Positions 1 through 9,808 of a stretch of DNA of 64,000 nucleotides are shown piece after piece. Source of the DNA: Brucella rhizosphaerae. Lineage in GTDB: Bacteria; Pseudomonadota; Alphaproteobacteria; Rhizobiales; Rhizobiaceae. Each line of letters opens with the position of its first letter. Position 1 is the first letter of the stretch. The notes beneath the pieces were generated by a model. The model was not told where the DNA came from. It made no database searches and worked only from the letters and a program-made list of their open reading frames with translations. The position numbers and the translations under genes were made by a program. The stretch covers positions 124,001 through 188,000 of the forward strand of contig NZ_NNRK01000035.1 of assembly GCF_002252475.1 (NCBI RefSeq). The letters are read 5' to 3'.

Positions 1-1737
1 TTATCTCGAAATGACGGTGATAAAACGTCGGAAATTTTTACTTTTCTTTCGGGGGCACTCGGAAAATCTTGGATTTCCACCTGCCTAGATGTGGCCGAAC
101 ACATAGACAACGAGCATCTAGCTGACTTCATGCTAAATCTTAAAAGCATAACAGGCAAGGCTCTTGTAATCTCTATTAGTACGCGGCCAAGTTCACAAGC
201 AAATAGTTTTCATTCGACAGTAATTCCGATAGAAACTTGGAAGAAAATTTTTCAAACAGCTGGCTTCGAGATTTACTCGGACAACTATTTTGATGAGCTG
301 GTTCGGGACGTGCATTTCGTAGGAACTGGATCTGATATTATATCTGTTTCTCATTGGCATAAGATCAATCCTTTCCGAGATGCCAAGAATCATCAGCATT
401 ATTTGATAGTACGTAATAATGGAAGAAAAAGACCTTTATCCTTGCCTAATCTTCGAAAGAAAATATCTGATATTCTTGATATTACTTACAGATGGAGAAA
501 ACGATCCCTTGACCGTACTTATCCGAAGCTAACATACTGTGTTCATTTTATCCAAGATTGGGCCTTCGCTCGCAGTATAATGGATGCTTGGCCGGCCGAT
601 CTATTGCGGGTCACGTTGCGAGAAGATTGTATCAGCGAGTCTTATCAGAGGGTTATTAAAGGATTTCTGATCCAGAAGGGCATCGAATTTAAAACTTTAA
701 ATACGTCAAATGATGCTCGTTCACTTATGTCTCCACCTCTTAACGCGAGCGAGATATGGATGACGGCGACTGAAGGAAATCACAGTGTTACTCATCAGTT
801 AAACTCCGCCGTCATAGCAATGGCACGAGAGACTGGATATCATACCTTTTCACTTCAGCATGGGATGACTATAGCGTCCTCAATATCCCCGGCCTCAGAA
901 GTAATTGGTGTTTGGGACAGCAACGCAAAAGGCGCATTTGCTGCTGCTGTTGCAGACCCTTCAGCCCACGATATAGAGGTTATTGGTTCACCTAAGGCTT
1001 TTGATGCGTCTGTTGAACAACACTCTGATGCTATCGCTAACAGGTTCGGTAAATGGACTAATGATTTCAGGAGCAAGCTTTTGGTTGCGTTGAACCTTCA
1101 TTGGTCGGTTCATAAGCACGGAACAAATGAAACTTATTCATGGATCGAACGTTTAATCACTCATAATCCCGAACATTTGTTTTTCATAAAACCTCACCCC
1201 GACGACAGTTCAATTTATGATTTTGTCTCTGAGAGACAATATAACAATATTATTTTAATCGATGACATTCTACTCACCTCGATGGACTGGCCTTTGATGC
1301 GACTTTTAAAAGCAGTTGATGGAGTACTTACTACTCAATCAACCATAATACTTGATTCACTGATAGCACGAACACCAGTTGTTCGGCTTCCCGTCGAAGA
1401 GTCGAAAGCCTTTGGCCCAGATCTAAAGAATGCTTCCTTCCCGTTTGACAGTATTTCGATTATACCGATAATATCGCATGATGAATGGAGCCAAGGTGCT
1501 ATTCCATCCGCGCTGTCAAAGCCGCCAGTTTCTCTACCGAAAGCCTTCGATAATCACTCGAGTTTTTTCTCAGGCATAGTTGCTTTGAGCGCTACACGAA
1601 AAGGTATGGATTCTAGCTCGATTAGCGCTTCCACATCTAAGGCTCTTTCTGAAGCGATGCAGCATGTAAATTTAAATGGAAATCCTCACAAAGATATTCT
1701 TGCACTAGATTTGGCGCTTGAGAGGTTTCTCAGCTAA
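1..1737 (+). CDS. Methyltransferase-glycosyltransferase fusion, 5' end outside window
   Basis: The reading frame is open from base 1, so the start lies upstream of the window; the first internal start-like codon at 91 (GTG) falls inside a conserved stretch and is not the real start. The visible N-terminal part reads like the end of a class I SAM methyltransferase: a 'CLDVAEHI' motif, then 'ISTRP' and a short stretch ending in an aromatic 'AGFE'. From about residue 240 the chain resembles GT-B transferases of the capsule/CDP-glycerol transferase type: 'SLQHG' near residue 286, 'KPHPDD' near 400 and a later 'TTQSTIILDSLI' element. A role in O-antigen or capsule assembly is inferred from this and from the gtr and rhamnose genes that follow. 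The exact substrate cannot be told. Codon use is A+T-rich compared with genes beyond 8 kb. The gene ends convergent to the GtrC-like gene. Confidence 0.7.
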   Translation, partial: LSRNDGDKTSEIFTFLSGALGKSWISTCLDVAEHIDNEHLADFMLNLKSITGKALVISISTRPSSQANSFHSTVIPIETWKKIFQTAGFEIYSDNYFDELVRDVHFVGTGSDIISVSHWHKINPFRDAKNHQHYLIVRNNGRKRPLSLPNLRKKISDILDITYRWRKRSLDRTYPKLTYCVHFIQDWAFARSIMDAWPADLLRVTLREDCISESYQRVIKGFLIQKGIEFKTLNTSNDARSLMSPPLNASEIWMTATEGNHSVTHQLNSAVIAMARETGYHTFSLQHGMTIASSISPASEVIGVWDSNAKGAFAAAVADPSAHDIEVIGSPKAFDASVEQHSDAIANRFGKWTNDFRSKLLVALNLHWSVHKHGTNETYSWIERLITHNPEHLFFIKPHPDDSSIYDFVSERQYNNIILIDDILLTSMDWPLMRLLKAVDGVLTTQSTIILDSLIARTPVVRLPVEESKAFGPDLKNASFPFDSISIIPIISHDEWSQGAIPSALSKPPVSLPKAFDNHSSFFSGIVALSATRKGMDSSSISASTSKALSEAMQHVNLNGNPHKDILALDLALERFLS

Positions 1738-1993
1738 ATTTATCCTACCATTTTCGCAGTCGAATGCTGATTCGGCTTGACTTCGTGCGTTTCACCCCCA
1801 ATTCGTAATGGAGACAACGTATCTGCTCGCTAAATTGTTTGGGACAGTCATTTCAGCATCATCTATTGTACAGTAATGAGGCCTGTCACAGTGAAAGTGG
1901 ATATTTTATCATCTCTAAACCTGACCTGAGTCCTTAGCTCCCTCCTGTTTTGATGGAGCAGAGCAGTATCGTTTTTTGTCATAATGGCTGGTT
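1738..1993. other. Intergenic, no gene seen
   Basis: This is the gap between two convergent genes, before a dispersed repeat. Short frames here are unlike any protein I know. I see no convincing terminator. Confidence 0.5.
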
Positions 1994-2092
1994 TAGAGCG
2001 TGCTTCGATCTGATTGTATCGGATCAGCGCTCGAGCTATTTGTTTTGAAGCGCATGTCGAAAGCCATTTCATCCGTTTCGGAATAAGCTCTA
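1994..2092. repeat. Dispersed palindromic repeat, diverged copy
   Basis: It starts with 'tagagcg', has a first inverted arm around 'cgatctgat...atcagcgctc', then a region around 'cgcatgtcgaaagcc', and closes with 'agctcta'. It shares order and end sequences with copies at 27641, 42443 and 50581. The layout matches the intergenic palindromic repeats common in Brucella/Ochrobactrum genomes; the family name is from memory. Confidence 0.6.
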
Positions 2093-2108
2093 ATAGCCAG
2101 CTAAAACC

Positions 2109-3545
2109 TTATCTCATGCAAACTACGATAACATCTTCTCTATATTCAATTTCCCAGAAGCGCGGTTCTGGATGGGCTGCGCAAGCGCCCGCTGGCGGCG
2201 ACACCTGTTTATATTTTATACCACTGGTTAGCCATAAGATGGCGTTGTTGCTCCATGTCGTATCAAAAGCCGACAACCCATTATCTCTTGAAACAAATGA
2301 GTTTGTCATGACACCATTTTTCCACGTGCTGACCACTGCAATTTTTGTTTCGGTAGTGATTGGTGATATTTCGTTGATCGCCAATAATATCTGCTTTGCA
2401 GCGAACTGATCAACAACGTTCTGGGACTTCGCTCCCGCGAAGACATTCATCTGATGTACTGCTGATATAGCGACGAAAACACCAAAAGCGACAATGACGA
2501 ACTTGCTGTTAATCTGGCTTTTAAAGCGATTAATAAGTATGAACAATAGGCCTAGTTCAAAAAATACCGAGGCAGAGATACTTCGCGGTGACGGCCAGAA
2601 TAGGTCTGAAAAGAGGTTTAAAGGGCTTGGAAAAATTAGAAAAGCGCATCCTAGCGCCGTTAGAGCAAGTATTCCTCCGCTTGTAGAAGCCTTTCTGAAA
2701 TTGAGAATAAGAGCCACAACAGCTGTTAAATTCAATAATAGAAAGACCAGCCGCTGCGTTATAGGGTAAATATTGTTAATTGCCGTGATGCCGAAAAGTA
2801 TTTCAATTAATGCGGAAAAATAAACAGGAAGATTAGTTATCAAGTTTCCCGAAGCTATTGCTCGCCCGCTTCCATCAGAAAGCAGTTTTATTGAGAGCAG
2901 AAAGAGGAGTGTGCCTATCGCAAAAGCGATTGGGGCTCGAGCGACATCTTGGAGTAACTTCGGCGTGTCGGCTGTACCCTTCATCCACTTATTAATTACT
3001 GAAAGCGATGCTGCGAACAGAATCACCAGAGCAGCAGGCTGATAAGACATTAGAGACAGTGCAACGAAAACCGCGGCAATAAATGCCCAAATTACTCCAG
3101 AATTCATTAACGACAGAATGGCTAGCGCAATAAAAATAAAACCAAACCCGAAAACTGAGTATGACATCGGATAGTAGAATATATTGGTGAAATATCCATG
3201 TACAGTAACCAAGACTATAAAATATGGTAGAACCGAAATAGGCAAATCAGAGTAACGCAGGATTGCGTAACATGTAAGAACAATGCCAATAACTAACGAA
3301 GTTACCCATAACGGCATCATCTCATTATAGTGCACGGCTGCATTCAGAAAGGGTTGAGATATTAATACAATGAAATAGCGAAAGTTATTCCAATGAGTTT
3401 GAATTGATGAAAAATCTGTAGCAGGTCGAGTATTCTGGGAAATGTCATCAGGGCTAGCGACCCCCAGAAAAAGCCAAATCACAGATACTAGAAAAAGAGC
3501 CGAAAGAAATAAATGCGTGTAAAAGTTCTTACCATCATTCGTCAT
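2109..3545 (-). CDS. GtrII-like membrane glucosyltransferase
   Basis: A 478-residue polytopic membrane protein with about ten or eleven hydrophobic helices and a soluble C-terminal tail of roughly 90 residues. The opening helix followed by 'DDISQNTRPATDF' and the run of helices resemble the GtrII family (Pfam Glucos_trans_II), the serotype-specific enzymes that move glucose from undecaprenyl phosphate to O-antigen in the periplasm. The neighbours support this: a GtrA-type flippase lies just upstream on the same strand and a GtrB-type transferase is divergent. The start at 3545 is an ATG; its ATGA overlaps the stop of an alternative frame that runs from gtrA. The sugar and acceptor are unknown. 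Base composition is A+T-rich, which fits transfer. Confidence 0.68.
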   Translation of the reverse strand: MTNDGKNFYTHLFLSALFLVSVIWLFLGVASPDDISQNTRPATDFSSIQTHWNNFRYFIVLISQPFLNAAVHYNEMMPLWVTSLVIGIVLTCYAILRYSDLPISVLPYFIVLVTVHGYFTNIFYYPMSYSVFGFGFIFIALAILSLMNSGVIWAFIAAVFVALSLMSYQPAALVILFAASLSVINKWMKGTADTPKLLQDVARAPIAFAIGTLLFLLSIKLLSDGSGRAIASGNLITNLPVYFSALIEILFGITAINNIYPITQRLVFLLLNLTAVVALILNFRKASTSGGILALTALGCAFLIFPSPLNLFSDLFWPSPRSISASVFFELGLLFILINRFKSQINSKFVIVAFGVFVAISAVHQMNVFAGAKSQNVVDQFAAKQILLAINEISPITTETKIAVVSTWKNGVMTNSFVSRDNGLSAFDTTWSNNAILWLTSGIKYKQVSPPAGACAAHPEPRFWEIEYREDVIVVCMR

Positions 3546-3659
3546 TGTATATGCCCCAGAAACATCGACTTTCTAATCCCCTTATCCATCATAATCGTAT
3601 TGTGAATGAATGAGAATACTGTTGAAATAAGGCTAGGTATTCCGACCATTTTAAATTGT

Positions 3660-4052
3660 TCAAATCTTAAACACCCAAGCCCTTGAAAAGAAAAAAAACA
3701 AAACCGTATACGCCCCCATCGCAATCAGTTGAGGTATTAATATTTGATACTGAGCCAGAGGCAATGATATCTGCAATACAAAGACGTTTACGGTGTAGCA
3801 AATACAGAATGCCGCAAAGAATCGAGCAGACCTTCCCCAGCTACTATCGGATTTGAACGTCCATTTCATATTCCCGAAGTAACTATTCAAAAGCCCCGCA
3901 GCATAACCAACTGCATTAGCGACAAACGGAGTTGCGCCTAGCCAAGTCAGAACAGCAATAACCAGAAGTGTGATGAACGTGTTGATTACGCCAACCACCC
4001 CAAATCGCCCAAACTGCATTATCACATTCATTGTGCGCTCGTCAGATTTCAT
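3660..4052 (-). CDS. gtrA: GtrA-family flippase
   Basis: A 130-residue protein with four hydrophobic helices, the usual size for GtrA. It has the typical N-terminal 'RFGVVGVINT', then 'FVANAVGYAAG', 'NSYFGNMKWTF' and the ending 'FSRAWVFKI'. GtrA proteins are thought to flip bactoprenol-linked glucose, or a related sugar lipid, to the periplasmic side of the inner membrane. It is read toward the GtrC-like gene, 114 bp downstream. An A8 tract at 3691-3698 (T8 in the sense strand) lies in the codons for the last Phe run. The gene starts only 57 bp from the divergent gtrB start. Confidence 0.85.
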   Translation of the reverse strand: MKSDERTMNVIMQFGRFGVVGVINTFITLLVIAVLTWLGATPFVANAVGYAAGLLNSYFGNMKWTFKSDSSWGRSARFFAAFCICYTVNVFVLQISLPLAQYQILIPQLIAMGAYTVLFFFFSRAWVFKI

Positions 4053-4109
4053 TTGATACCGCTTCTGGCAGTTGTTAAGCCACCGAGCAAGAGAATTTCG
4101 GGGCTTAGT

Positions 4110-5153
4110 ATGATTTCTATTTCCATTGTCGTGCCAGTTTATTCTGGTGAAGCGTATCTTCGGGAACTTTGCGAACGCGTGGACAGCGTGCGTTCCAATG
4201 TTATTAACGCAGGTGCTCCATTTGGGGTGTCCGAGTTAATATTTGTGGAAGATGGCGCGAGAGATGCATCTGGCACGATCATTGACGATCTGGGGTCGGA
4301 ATTCGATTGGGTAAAACCGTTCCATTTGTCACGGAATTATGGGCAGCATGCTGCCACTGTTGCAGGTATCGTTCGAAGCTCTGGCGACTGGGTTGTAACA
4401 ATGGATGAAGACTTGCAACACCCACCCGAAGAAATTGAAGGGCTTCTGTTGAAAGCCGTTAGTCTAGGGTCGGATGTCGTTTATGCGAACCCTGAAGAGC
4501 CCGTGCATCAAAGTTTCATGCGAGATTGGACTTCCAAAACTTTCAAGTCCCTGATGGTGCGGTTAAGCGGAAATCAAGACATCACAGTGTTCAACAGCTT
4601 CCGCCTCATTCGTGGTAGCATAGCGCGCGAGGCCTCTCATGCTTGTGGTCACAGCACATACTTTGATATGGCGCTTTCGTGGTTCACGCAGCGCATCTCT
4701 AATGTCACAATGTGCCTGAAGGATGAAAGATACATTGCTACGGGAAAGAGCGGCTACAATCTTAAAAGTCTATTCAGTCACGCCCGCCGTCTCTTGTTTT
4801 CGACACAGGTTAAAGCTCTCCGTGTCGGGAGTGCTATTGGCGGTTTGGCTATTTTTTTAGCATTTCTTTTCTCTGCGGTTGTGATCGTCACCAAACTGAT
4901 TGATCCCTCGCTGATACCTGTAACTGGTTGGCCATCACTGATGATTACGATCATGTTTTTTGGCGGAGTTTCCATCTTCTTAACTGGGTTGGTCATTGAG
5001 TATGTCTCAATCCTTATTATGGATACCCACGGTAAACCGCATTACAATTTTGTCGATCGAAGTTCCGACAAGATGCTCGCTGATTATTTTCAGAGCAACT
5101 CCACGCTCTCAAACCGAGACTATGCGAGCAATGTTCGTTCCGGCAACAAGTAA
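4110..5153 (+). CDS. gtrB: GtrB-like bactoprenol glycosyltransferase
   Basis: A family 2 transferase of 347 residues. The ATG at 4110 was chosen because 'SISIVVPVY', the typical first strand of the fold, follows at once; the frame is open to a TTG at 4053, which would add unlike residues. The DxD-type element is in 'TMDEDLQHPPEEI' near residue 100. Two hydrophobic helices near residues 240-265 and 280-310 match the GtrB/dolichol-phosphate mannosyltransferase-like architecture. The expected reaction is transfer of a sugar from a nucleotide donor to undecaprenyl phosphate on the cytosolic face, feeding GtrA and the GtrC-like enzyme. It is divergent from gtrA, whereas in Shigella and its phages the gtr genes form one operon. 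Confidence 0.8.
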   Translation: MISISIVVPVYSGEAYLRELCERVDSVRSNVINAGAPFGVSELIFVEDGARDASGTIIDDLGSEFDWVKPFHLSRNYGQHAATVAGIVRSSGDWVVTMDEDLQHPPEEIEGLLLKAVSLGSDVVYANPEEPVHQSFMRDWTSKTFKSLMVRLSGNQDITVFNSFRLIRGSIAREASHACGHSTYFDMALSWFTQRISNVTMCLKDERYIATGKSGYNLKSLFSHARRLLFSTQVKALRVGSAIGGLAIFLAFLFSAVVIVTKLIDPSLIPVTGWPSLMITIMFFGGVSIFLTGLVIEYVSILIMDTHGKPHYNFVDRSSDKMLADYFQSNSTLSNRDYASNVRSGNK

Positions 5154-5398
5154 TGCTGTTGCTAATGACAATATGAACCAGAAAATAAAGGCATCTAAAG
5201 TGTGAATGCCGAATTTCTGTTATATCACGTTAATCTAAAGCGTGACCTTCTGCCACCTTAACAGACGAAATTAGAGTAATCGAAGAAAGTTGGCAAGAAA
5301 TAGATCGCTCGACAGTATCCACGAAGGCGCGTCAATACTGAAGGATATCATAAATATTTTCAATAATATCAAGATGAATTAATCGCATTCATTAAAAG
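5154..5398. other. Intergenic between convergent genes, nothing seen
   Basis: This A+T-rich gap separates gtrB from the convergent rhamnosyltransferase gene. No clear hairpin with a T run or other element was found. Confidence 0.4.
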
Positions 5399-6235
5399 TT
5401 AGAATAATTTAAGACCATGAGTTAAGTAAAAGGTTACAGCTGACCTTATGAATACCTTTATATGCCAAAATCCTTTCTTCGAAGCGTGTCCACCTGCATG
5501 CACCACTCGTACGGTTGGCACGTAAGCTGTATCCATTTTTTTAACTGCTCTTAGTGAAAGATCAAAGTCTTCAAAATACAAGAAGAACTTATCACTGAAC
5601 CCACCGGTTTCTTTCAAGCCGGAGCTTCTGAAAAACATGAAACATCCACTCACAATGGGTGGGTTCCAAAAGACAACATCATCCGTTTCAGCTTGCAATT
5701 CATATCGCTCCAATCGCCTAGAGAAAAGTGAGCTAATTATCTTAGGCGCAAAACCTCTTATTATTAGGTCAAAGATAGCCGGATAGCGTTTACATAGATA
5801 TTGTCGTTGCCCATTTGGCCAAACGGCGTGAGGACTTACTAGTCCACAATTTTCATGAGCTCTCATAAACGCGAGTGCATTTATCAGCACATCAGGGTCG
5901 ATCTGGATATCAGGATTGAGGATGAGATGAAATTCACCCATTTGCTGCATAGCGAGGTTGTGAGCGCGGCCAAAGCCTATGTTTCCTTGACCCTGAATTA
6001 GTTTAACTGGCAAGTCTGGATATGAAAGCGGCAAAAAAGACGCGACTTCTTTGCTGGAGGAGTTGTCCACAATTGTGATGGAGAAGGAACAGGGCGCGAA
6101 CTGACGCGCTGCAATTTTCAAACTATCCAGTGTTTTTTTGAGTTCATCAAAGTCAGGGTTAAAGGTAACGATTGAAATCGTTAGCAATGGCTGCTTATTG
6201 TTTTGAGTATCAGCAACTGAGGTAGTACATGTCAT
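5399..6235 (-). CDS. Rhamnosyltransferase-like family 2 glycosyltransferase
   Basis: A 278-residue GT2 protein. Near the N-terminus is 'LTISIVTFNPD', then 'ITIVDNSS', 'GNIGFGRAHN' and the metal-binding region 'LILNPDIQID'. Further on are 'VSGCFMFFRSS' and 'FFLYFEDFDLSLR', where the E-D pair is the expected catalytic base region. This pattern is the WbbL/dTDP-rhamnose transferase type, and the divergent rmlACBD operon that makes dTDP-L-rhamnose begins 123 bp away. I infer that it adds rhamnose to a lipid-linked O-antigen or capsule intermediate in the cytosol. The ATG start at 6235 fits the first strand of the fold. Composition is A+T-rich like its left-hand neighbours. The acceptor sugar is not known. 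Confidence 0.78.
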   Translation of the reverse strand: MTCTTSVADTQNNKQPLLTISIVTFNPDFDELKKTLDSLKIAARQFAPCSFSITIVDNSSSKEVASFLPLSYPDLPVKLIQGQGNIGFGRAHNLAMQQMGEFHLILNPDIQIDPDVLINALAFMRAHENCGLVSPHAVWPNGQRQYLCKRYPAIFDLIIRGFAPKIISSLFSRRLERYELQAETDDVVFWNPPIVSGCFMFFRSSGLKETGGFSDKFFLYFEDFDLSLRAVKKMDTAYVPTVRVVHAGGHASKKGFWHIKVFIRSAVTFYLTHGLKLF

Positions 6236-6357
6236 TCGTCGAATTCTCGGCTCGCTATAAAGTTTCGGCTGTCGTCAAAACGAAGCTATCATCGTAGTCA
6301 TAATACGTGTTTATGGGAACGAAACGAAAGTAGTAAAATGATAGGAAGTGAAATCGC

Positions 6358-7239
6358 ATGAAGGGGATTATTCTCGCTGGCGGCAGTGGTACGAGATTGT
6401 ACCCTTTAACAATAGCGGTATCGAAGCAGATTCTGCCCATTTACGATAAGCCGATGATCTATTATCCGCTTAGCGTTCTTATGCTGGCAGGTATTCGGGA
6501 CATCCTTGTCATCTCCACACCGCACGATCTCCCTCTTTTCAAAAAACTGCTTGGCGATGGCTCAGATTTCGGTATCAGTTTTTCTTACGCAGAACAGGAA
6601 CACCCTAACGGTCTGGCCGAAGCTTTTATCATTGGTCGGGAGTTCATTGGCGATGACAGCGTTGCAATGATCCTTGGTGACAATATTTACTTCGGCGACG
6701 GTCTTTCGAAGCTATCGCAACTCTCTTCTGAGCCAATGAAGGGCGGAACTGTGTTTGCCTATCGCGTAGATGACCCGCAGCGTTACGGCGTCGTGGAGTT
6801 TGATACCAAGACGGGGCAGGCAATATCGATTGAAGAGAAGCCGGAAAAACCGAAGTCGCACTGGGCTGTCACTGGTCTTTATTTTTACGATAATCAAGTT
6901 GTCGATATCGCACGTTCGATTAGCCCGTCTGCGCGCGGCGAGCTTGAAATTACCACCGTCAACAATGTCTATCTTGAACGAGGTGAGTTAAACGTTCAGC
7001 GATTTGGCCGCGGATATGCTTGGCTTGATACCGGAACACACGATAGCCTTCACGAAGCATCGTCTTTTGTTCAGACTATTGAAAAACGACAAGGTATCAA
7101 AATCGCTTGTCCAGAGGAAATCGGTTTAGATAAGAATTGGCTAAGCAGTGAAGCCGTATTGGAACGAGCAGCTAAACTTGGCAAGACAGAATATGCAGCC
7201 TATTTGCGCCGACGTGTTGATGAACTGGGTAGAGATTGA
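6358..7239 (+). CDS. rmlA: Glucose-1-phosphate thymidylyltransferase
   Basis: The first enzyme of dTDP-L-rhamnose synthesis; it joins dTTP and glucose-1-phosphate to give dTDP-glucose. The 293-residue length is typical. The nucleotide-binding signature 'GGSGTRLYP' is at residues 8-16, and '[15 protein letters not shown]', 'GDNIYFG' and 'EEKPEKPKS' follow in the expected order. The start has a purine-rich 'aggaag' upstream. The stop overlaps the start of rmlC (TGATG), so the two are translationally coupled. It leads the order rmlA-C-B-D. Confidence 0.97.
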   Translation: MKGIILAGGSGTRLYPLTIAVSKQILPIYDKPMIYYPLSVLMLAGIRDILVISTPHDLPLFKKLLGDGSDFGISFSYAEQEHPNGLAEAFIIGREFIGDDSVAMILGDNIYFGDGLSKLSQLSSEPMKGGTVFAYRVDDPQRYGVVEFDTKTGQAISIEEKPEKPKSHWAVTGLYFYDNQVVDIARSISPSARGELEITTVNNVYLERGELNVQRFGRGYAWLDTGTHDSLHEASSFVQTIEKRQGIKIACPEEIGLDKNWLSSEAVLERAAKLGKTEYAAYLRRRVDELGRD

Positions 7240-7790
7240 TGCAAGTTCGCCCTTTAGGTTTAGATGGTGTTGTTGAATTTACTCCGCGAAAACTCGGTGA
7301 TGAACGTGGGTTCTTTTCTGAAACCTACAAAGCTGAAGAACTGAGTAAAGCAGGTATTCATCTGCAGTTTGTTCAAGACAACCATTCTCATTCAGCAATT
7401 AAGGGTGTTTTACGTGGTCTTCATTACCAATTGCCACCGTTTGCTCAAGATAAACTAGTGCGCGTAATTCGTGGTGCAATTTTGGATGTTGTAGTTGATA
7501 TCCGGAAAAGCTCATCAACTTTTGGTAAGTGGCTGGCACAAGAAGTCTCAACCGAAAGGTGGAACCAGATTTTCGTTCCGAAAGGTTTTGCGCACGGCTT
7601 TATCACTCTCGTTGAGAACACCGAAGTTGTCTATAAGGTGACGAATTATTACTCTCCCGAGCACGATCGCTCAATACGTTTTGATGATCCGGCGATTGGT
7701 ATCGAATGGCCAATCCCTTCATCGGGTGTGCAGCTTTCAGACAAAGATCAGCAGGCTCCACTGCTCGCCGACGCTGAAGTTTTTGATTGA
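7239..7790 (+). CDS. rmlC: dTDP-4-dehydrorhamnose 3,5-epimerase
   Basis: A cupin-fold epimerase acting on dTDP-4-keto-6-deoxyglucose, the third step toward dTDP-L-rhamnose. The 183 residues hold 'GVLRGLHYQ', which carries the catalytic-base His, then '[18 protein letters not shown]' and '[18 protein letters not shown]', which contains the active-site Tyr region. The ATG at 7239 overlaps the rmlA stop; the TTG three bases upstream is less likely. The last codons run into the ribosome site of rmlB. Confidence 0.95.
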   Translation: MQVRPLGLDGVVEFTPRKLGDERGFFSETYKAEELSKAGIHLQFVQDNHSHSAIKGVLRGLHYQLPPFAQDKLVRVIRGAILDVVVDIRKSSSTFGKWLAQEVSTERWNQIFVPKGFAHGFITLVENTEVVYKVTNYYSPEHDRSIRFDDPAIGIEWPIPSSGVQLSDKDQQAPLLADAEVFD

Positions 7791-7798
7791 GGTATAAT

Positions 7799-8875
7799 AT
7801 GAATATTCTTGTTACGGGTGGCGCTGGTTTTATTGGTTCTGCGGTGTGCCGCCATTTGGCAGTTGATCCGAAGGTTAATGTTATCAATTTCGATAAATTG
7901 ACTTATGCCGGTAACCTGGCCTCACTGCGACAGATTGAAAATCATCCAAATTATAGCTTTCTTCAGGCTGACATCTGCGACGATACTGGTGTTCTGGAAG
8001 CCTTGCGTGCCAATGAGATCGACATTGTCATGCATTTGGCAGCCGAAAGCCATGTCGACCGTTCTATTGATGGACCCGCAGCATTCATCGAAACAAATAT
8101 CATTGGTACATTTCGACTGTTGAATGCTGCTCTGGCTTACTGGCGCGAGCTACCGGAGCCACGCAAATCGGCTTTTCGTTTTCATCATATTTCGACCGAT
8201 GAGGTATTTGGCGATCTGCCTTTCGATAGCGGCATTTTCACCGAGGAAACGCCATATCAACCATCGTCGCCTTATTCCGCTTCGAAAGCTTCGTCCGATC
8301 ATCTGGTGCGTGCCTGGCACGAGACCTATGGGCTGCCGGTCGTGTTGTCCAATTGCTCGAACAATTATGGGCCATTCCATTTCCCTGAAAAGCTGATCCC
8401 ACTTGTCATTCTTAATGCACTCGATGAGAAGCCGCTGCCCGTTTATGGCGCAGGTGCGAACGTGCGTGACTGGCTCTTTGTCGAGGATCATGCGCGGGCT
8501 CTGGCGCTTGTCGCGACGACGGGTAAATTGGGTGAAAGCTATAATATCGGTGGAAGTGCAGAACGCACGAACCTGAATGTAGTGGAAACGATTTGTGCCA
8601 TTCTCGATAAGAAGCGTCCGCGCGCAAACGGCAAGAGCTATGCCGATCTGATCACATTCGTAACGGATCGTCCTGGCCATGATCGTCGTTATGCGATTGA
8701 TGCCTCGAAGATTGAACGTGATTTAGGCTGGAAGCCGCAGGAAACTTTCGAGACAGGACTTGAAAAGACCATTCAATGGTATCTCGACAATGGCTGGTGG
8801 TGGGAGCCAATCCGCAGTGGCAATTATGCGGGTGAACGGCTGGGCAGTGCGGCGGTAAAAGAGGTCAATGCATGA
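7799..8875 (+). CDS. rmlB: dTDP-glucose 4,6-dehydratase
   Basis: An extended short-chain dehydrogenase of 358 residues that converts dTDP-glucose to the 4-keto-6-deoxy sugar. The NAD-binding 'TGGAGFIGS' is at residues 7-15, the 'STDEVFG' element carries the catalytic Thr-Asp-Glu, and 'YSASKA' gives the Tyr and Lys of YxxxK. The ATG at 7799 has a 'gaggt' ribosome site and begins directly at the Rossmann strand; the frame is open to 7787 but that extension is not needed. The stop overlaps the rmlD start (ATGA). Confidence 0.97.
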   Translation: MNILVTGGAGFIGSAVCRHLAVDPKVNVINFDKLTYAGNLASLRQIENHPNYSFLQADICDDTGVLEALRANEIDIVMHLAAESHVDRSIDGPAAFIETNIIGTFRLLNAALAYWRELPEPRKSAFRFHHISTDEVFGDLPFDSGIFTEETPYQPSSPYSASKASSDHLVRAWHETYGLPVVLSNCSNNYGPFHFPEKLIPLVILNALDEKPLPVYGAGANVRDWLFVEDHARALALVATTGKLGESYNIGGSAERTNLNVVETICAILDKKRPRANGKSYADLITFVTDRPGHDRRYAIDASKIERDLGWKPQETFETGLEKTIQWYLDNGWWWEPIRSGNYAGERLGSAAVKEVNA

Positions 8876-9750
8876 GGATCGTTGTGACCGGGCGGGAAGG
8901 ACAGGTCGTCCAGAGCCTTCTCGAGAAAGCATTGCAACGACCGGATATCGAAGTGATTACGCTGGGCCGCCCGGAGCTGGATTTGGCAAAGCCGGAAACT
9001 GCGCGCAGTGCCATTGAGGCGATCAAGCCCGACCTCGTCGTTTCCGCTGCTGCCTATACGGCGGTCGATCTGGCTGAGGATGAGCCTGAATTAGCTCTTG
9101 CGGTGAATGCAATTGGTGCTCAAGCAGTTGCAGAATCGGCAAAGGCTTGCGGTGTTCCAGTTATCCACATATCGACGGACTATGTTTTTGCGGGCGACGC
9201 CAATGCCCCATACGTCGAAACTGATATCACTGGTCCCCGTAGTATTTATGGGAGCTCGAAGCTTGAAGGCGAGCGTCTGGTTGCACAAGCCAATCCAAAG
9301 CATATCATCTTGCGGACGGCTTGGGTCTATAGTCCCTTCGGCAAGAATTTCGTCAAGACGATGCTGAAGCTGGCTGATACGCGGGACACTCTCTCGGTTG
9401 TTTCTGACCAATGGGGCAATCCAACCAGTGCGCTCGATATCGCAGATGCGATTATCCAGATAGCGGATCAACTGGCGGCAACGCCAGACTTCTCCGCCTA
9501 TGGTGTTTATCACCTGGCGGGTACGGGCGATACGAACTGGAGCGGCTTTGCACGTGCTATATTCAGTGAAAGTGCCGAGCTTGGCGGACCGACGGCGACA
9601 GTTACGGATATTGCAACAGCTGATTATCCAACCAAAGCTGTACGTCCCGCCAACTCACGCCTGTTGACTGCCAAATTCCAGAAGGTGTTCAAATGGTCTG
9701 CACCGCATTGGCAAGCGTCACTACGCGATGTTGTAGCCAGACTGGTTTAG
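8872..9750 (+). CDS. rmlD: dTDP-4-dehydrorhamnose reductase
   Basis: The last step of dTDP-L-rhamnose synthesis: NAD(P)H reduction of the 4-keto sugar. The 292 residues begin with a Rossmann strand and '[10 protein letters not shown]', the GxxGQ form usual in RmlD, and contain 'ISTDYVFAG' and 'YGSSKLEGE' with the catalytic Tyr and Lys. The start overlaps the rmlB stop by four bases. The gene closes the operon and is followed by a hairpin at 9772. Confidence 0.96.
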   Translation: MRIVVTGREGQVVQSLLEKALQRPDIEVITLGRPELDLAKPETARSAIEAIKPDLVVSAAAYTAVDLAEDEPELALAVNAIGAQAVAESAKACGVPVIHISTDYVFAGDANAPYVETDITGPRSIYGSSKLEGERLVAQANPKHIILRTAWVYSPFGKNFVKTMLKLADTRDTLSVVSDQWGNPTSALDIADAIIQIADQLAATPDFSAYGVYHLAGTGDTNWSGFARAIFSESAELGGPTATVTDIATADYPTKAVRPANSRLLTAKFQKVFKWSAPHWQASLRDVVARLV

Positions 9751-9771
9751 CATCTAATTGGCATGATCTCT

Positions 9772-9808
9772 AACGCGGCATCACTCAACGGGCGGTGTCG
9801 CGTTTTCG
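9772..9808 (+). terminator. Hairpin terminator after rmlD
   Basis: The arms 'aacgcggca' (9772-9780) and 'tgtcgcgtt' (9796-9804) pair except for one G-T wobble, and 'tttcg' continues the T run. It lies 21 bp after the rmlD stop. Confidence 0.6.

Noticed and set aside
2014-2409. 131-codon plus-strand frame
   Set aside because: It starts in the dispersed repeat and then runs opposite to the GtrC-like gene; composition suggests a shadow frame.
8150-8680. 176-codon minus-strand frame inside rmlB
   Set aside because: It is a shadow of the conserved rmlB gene with no ribosome site or domain pattern.
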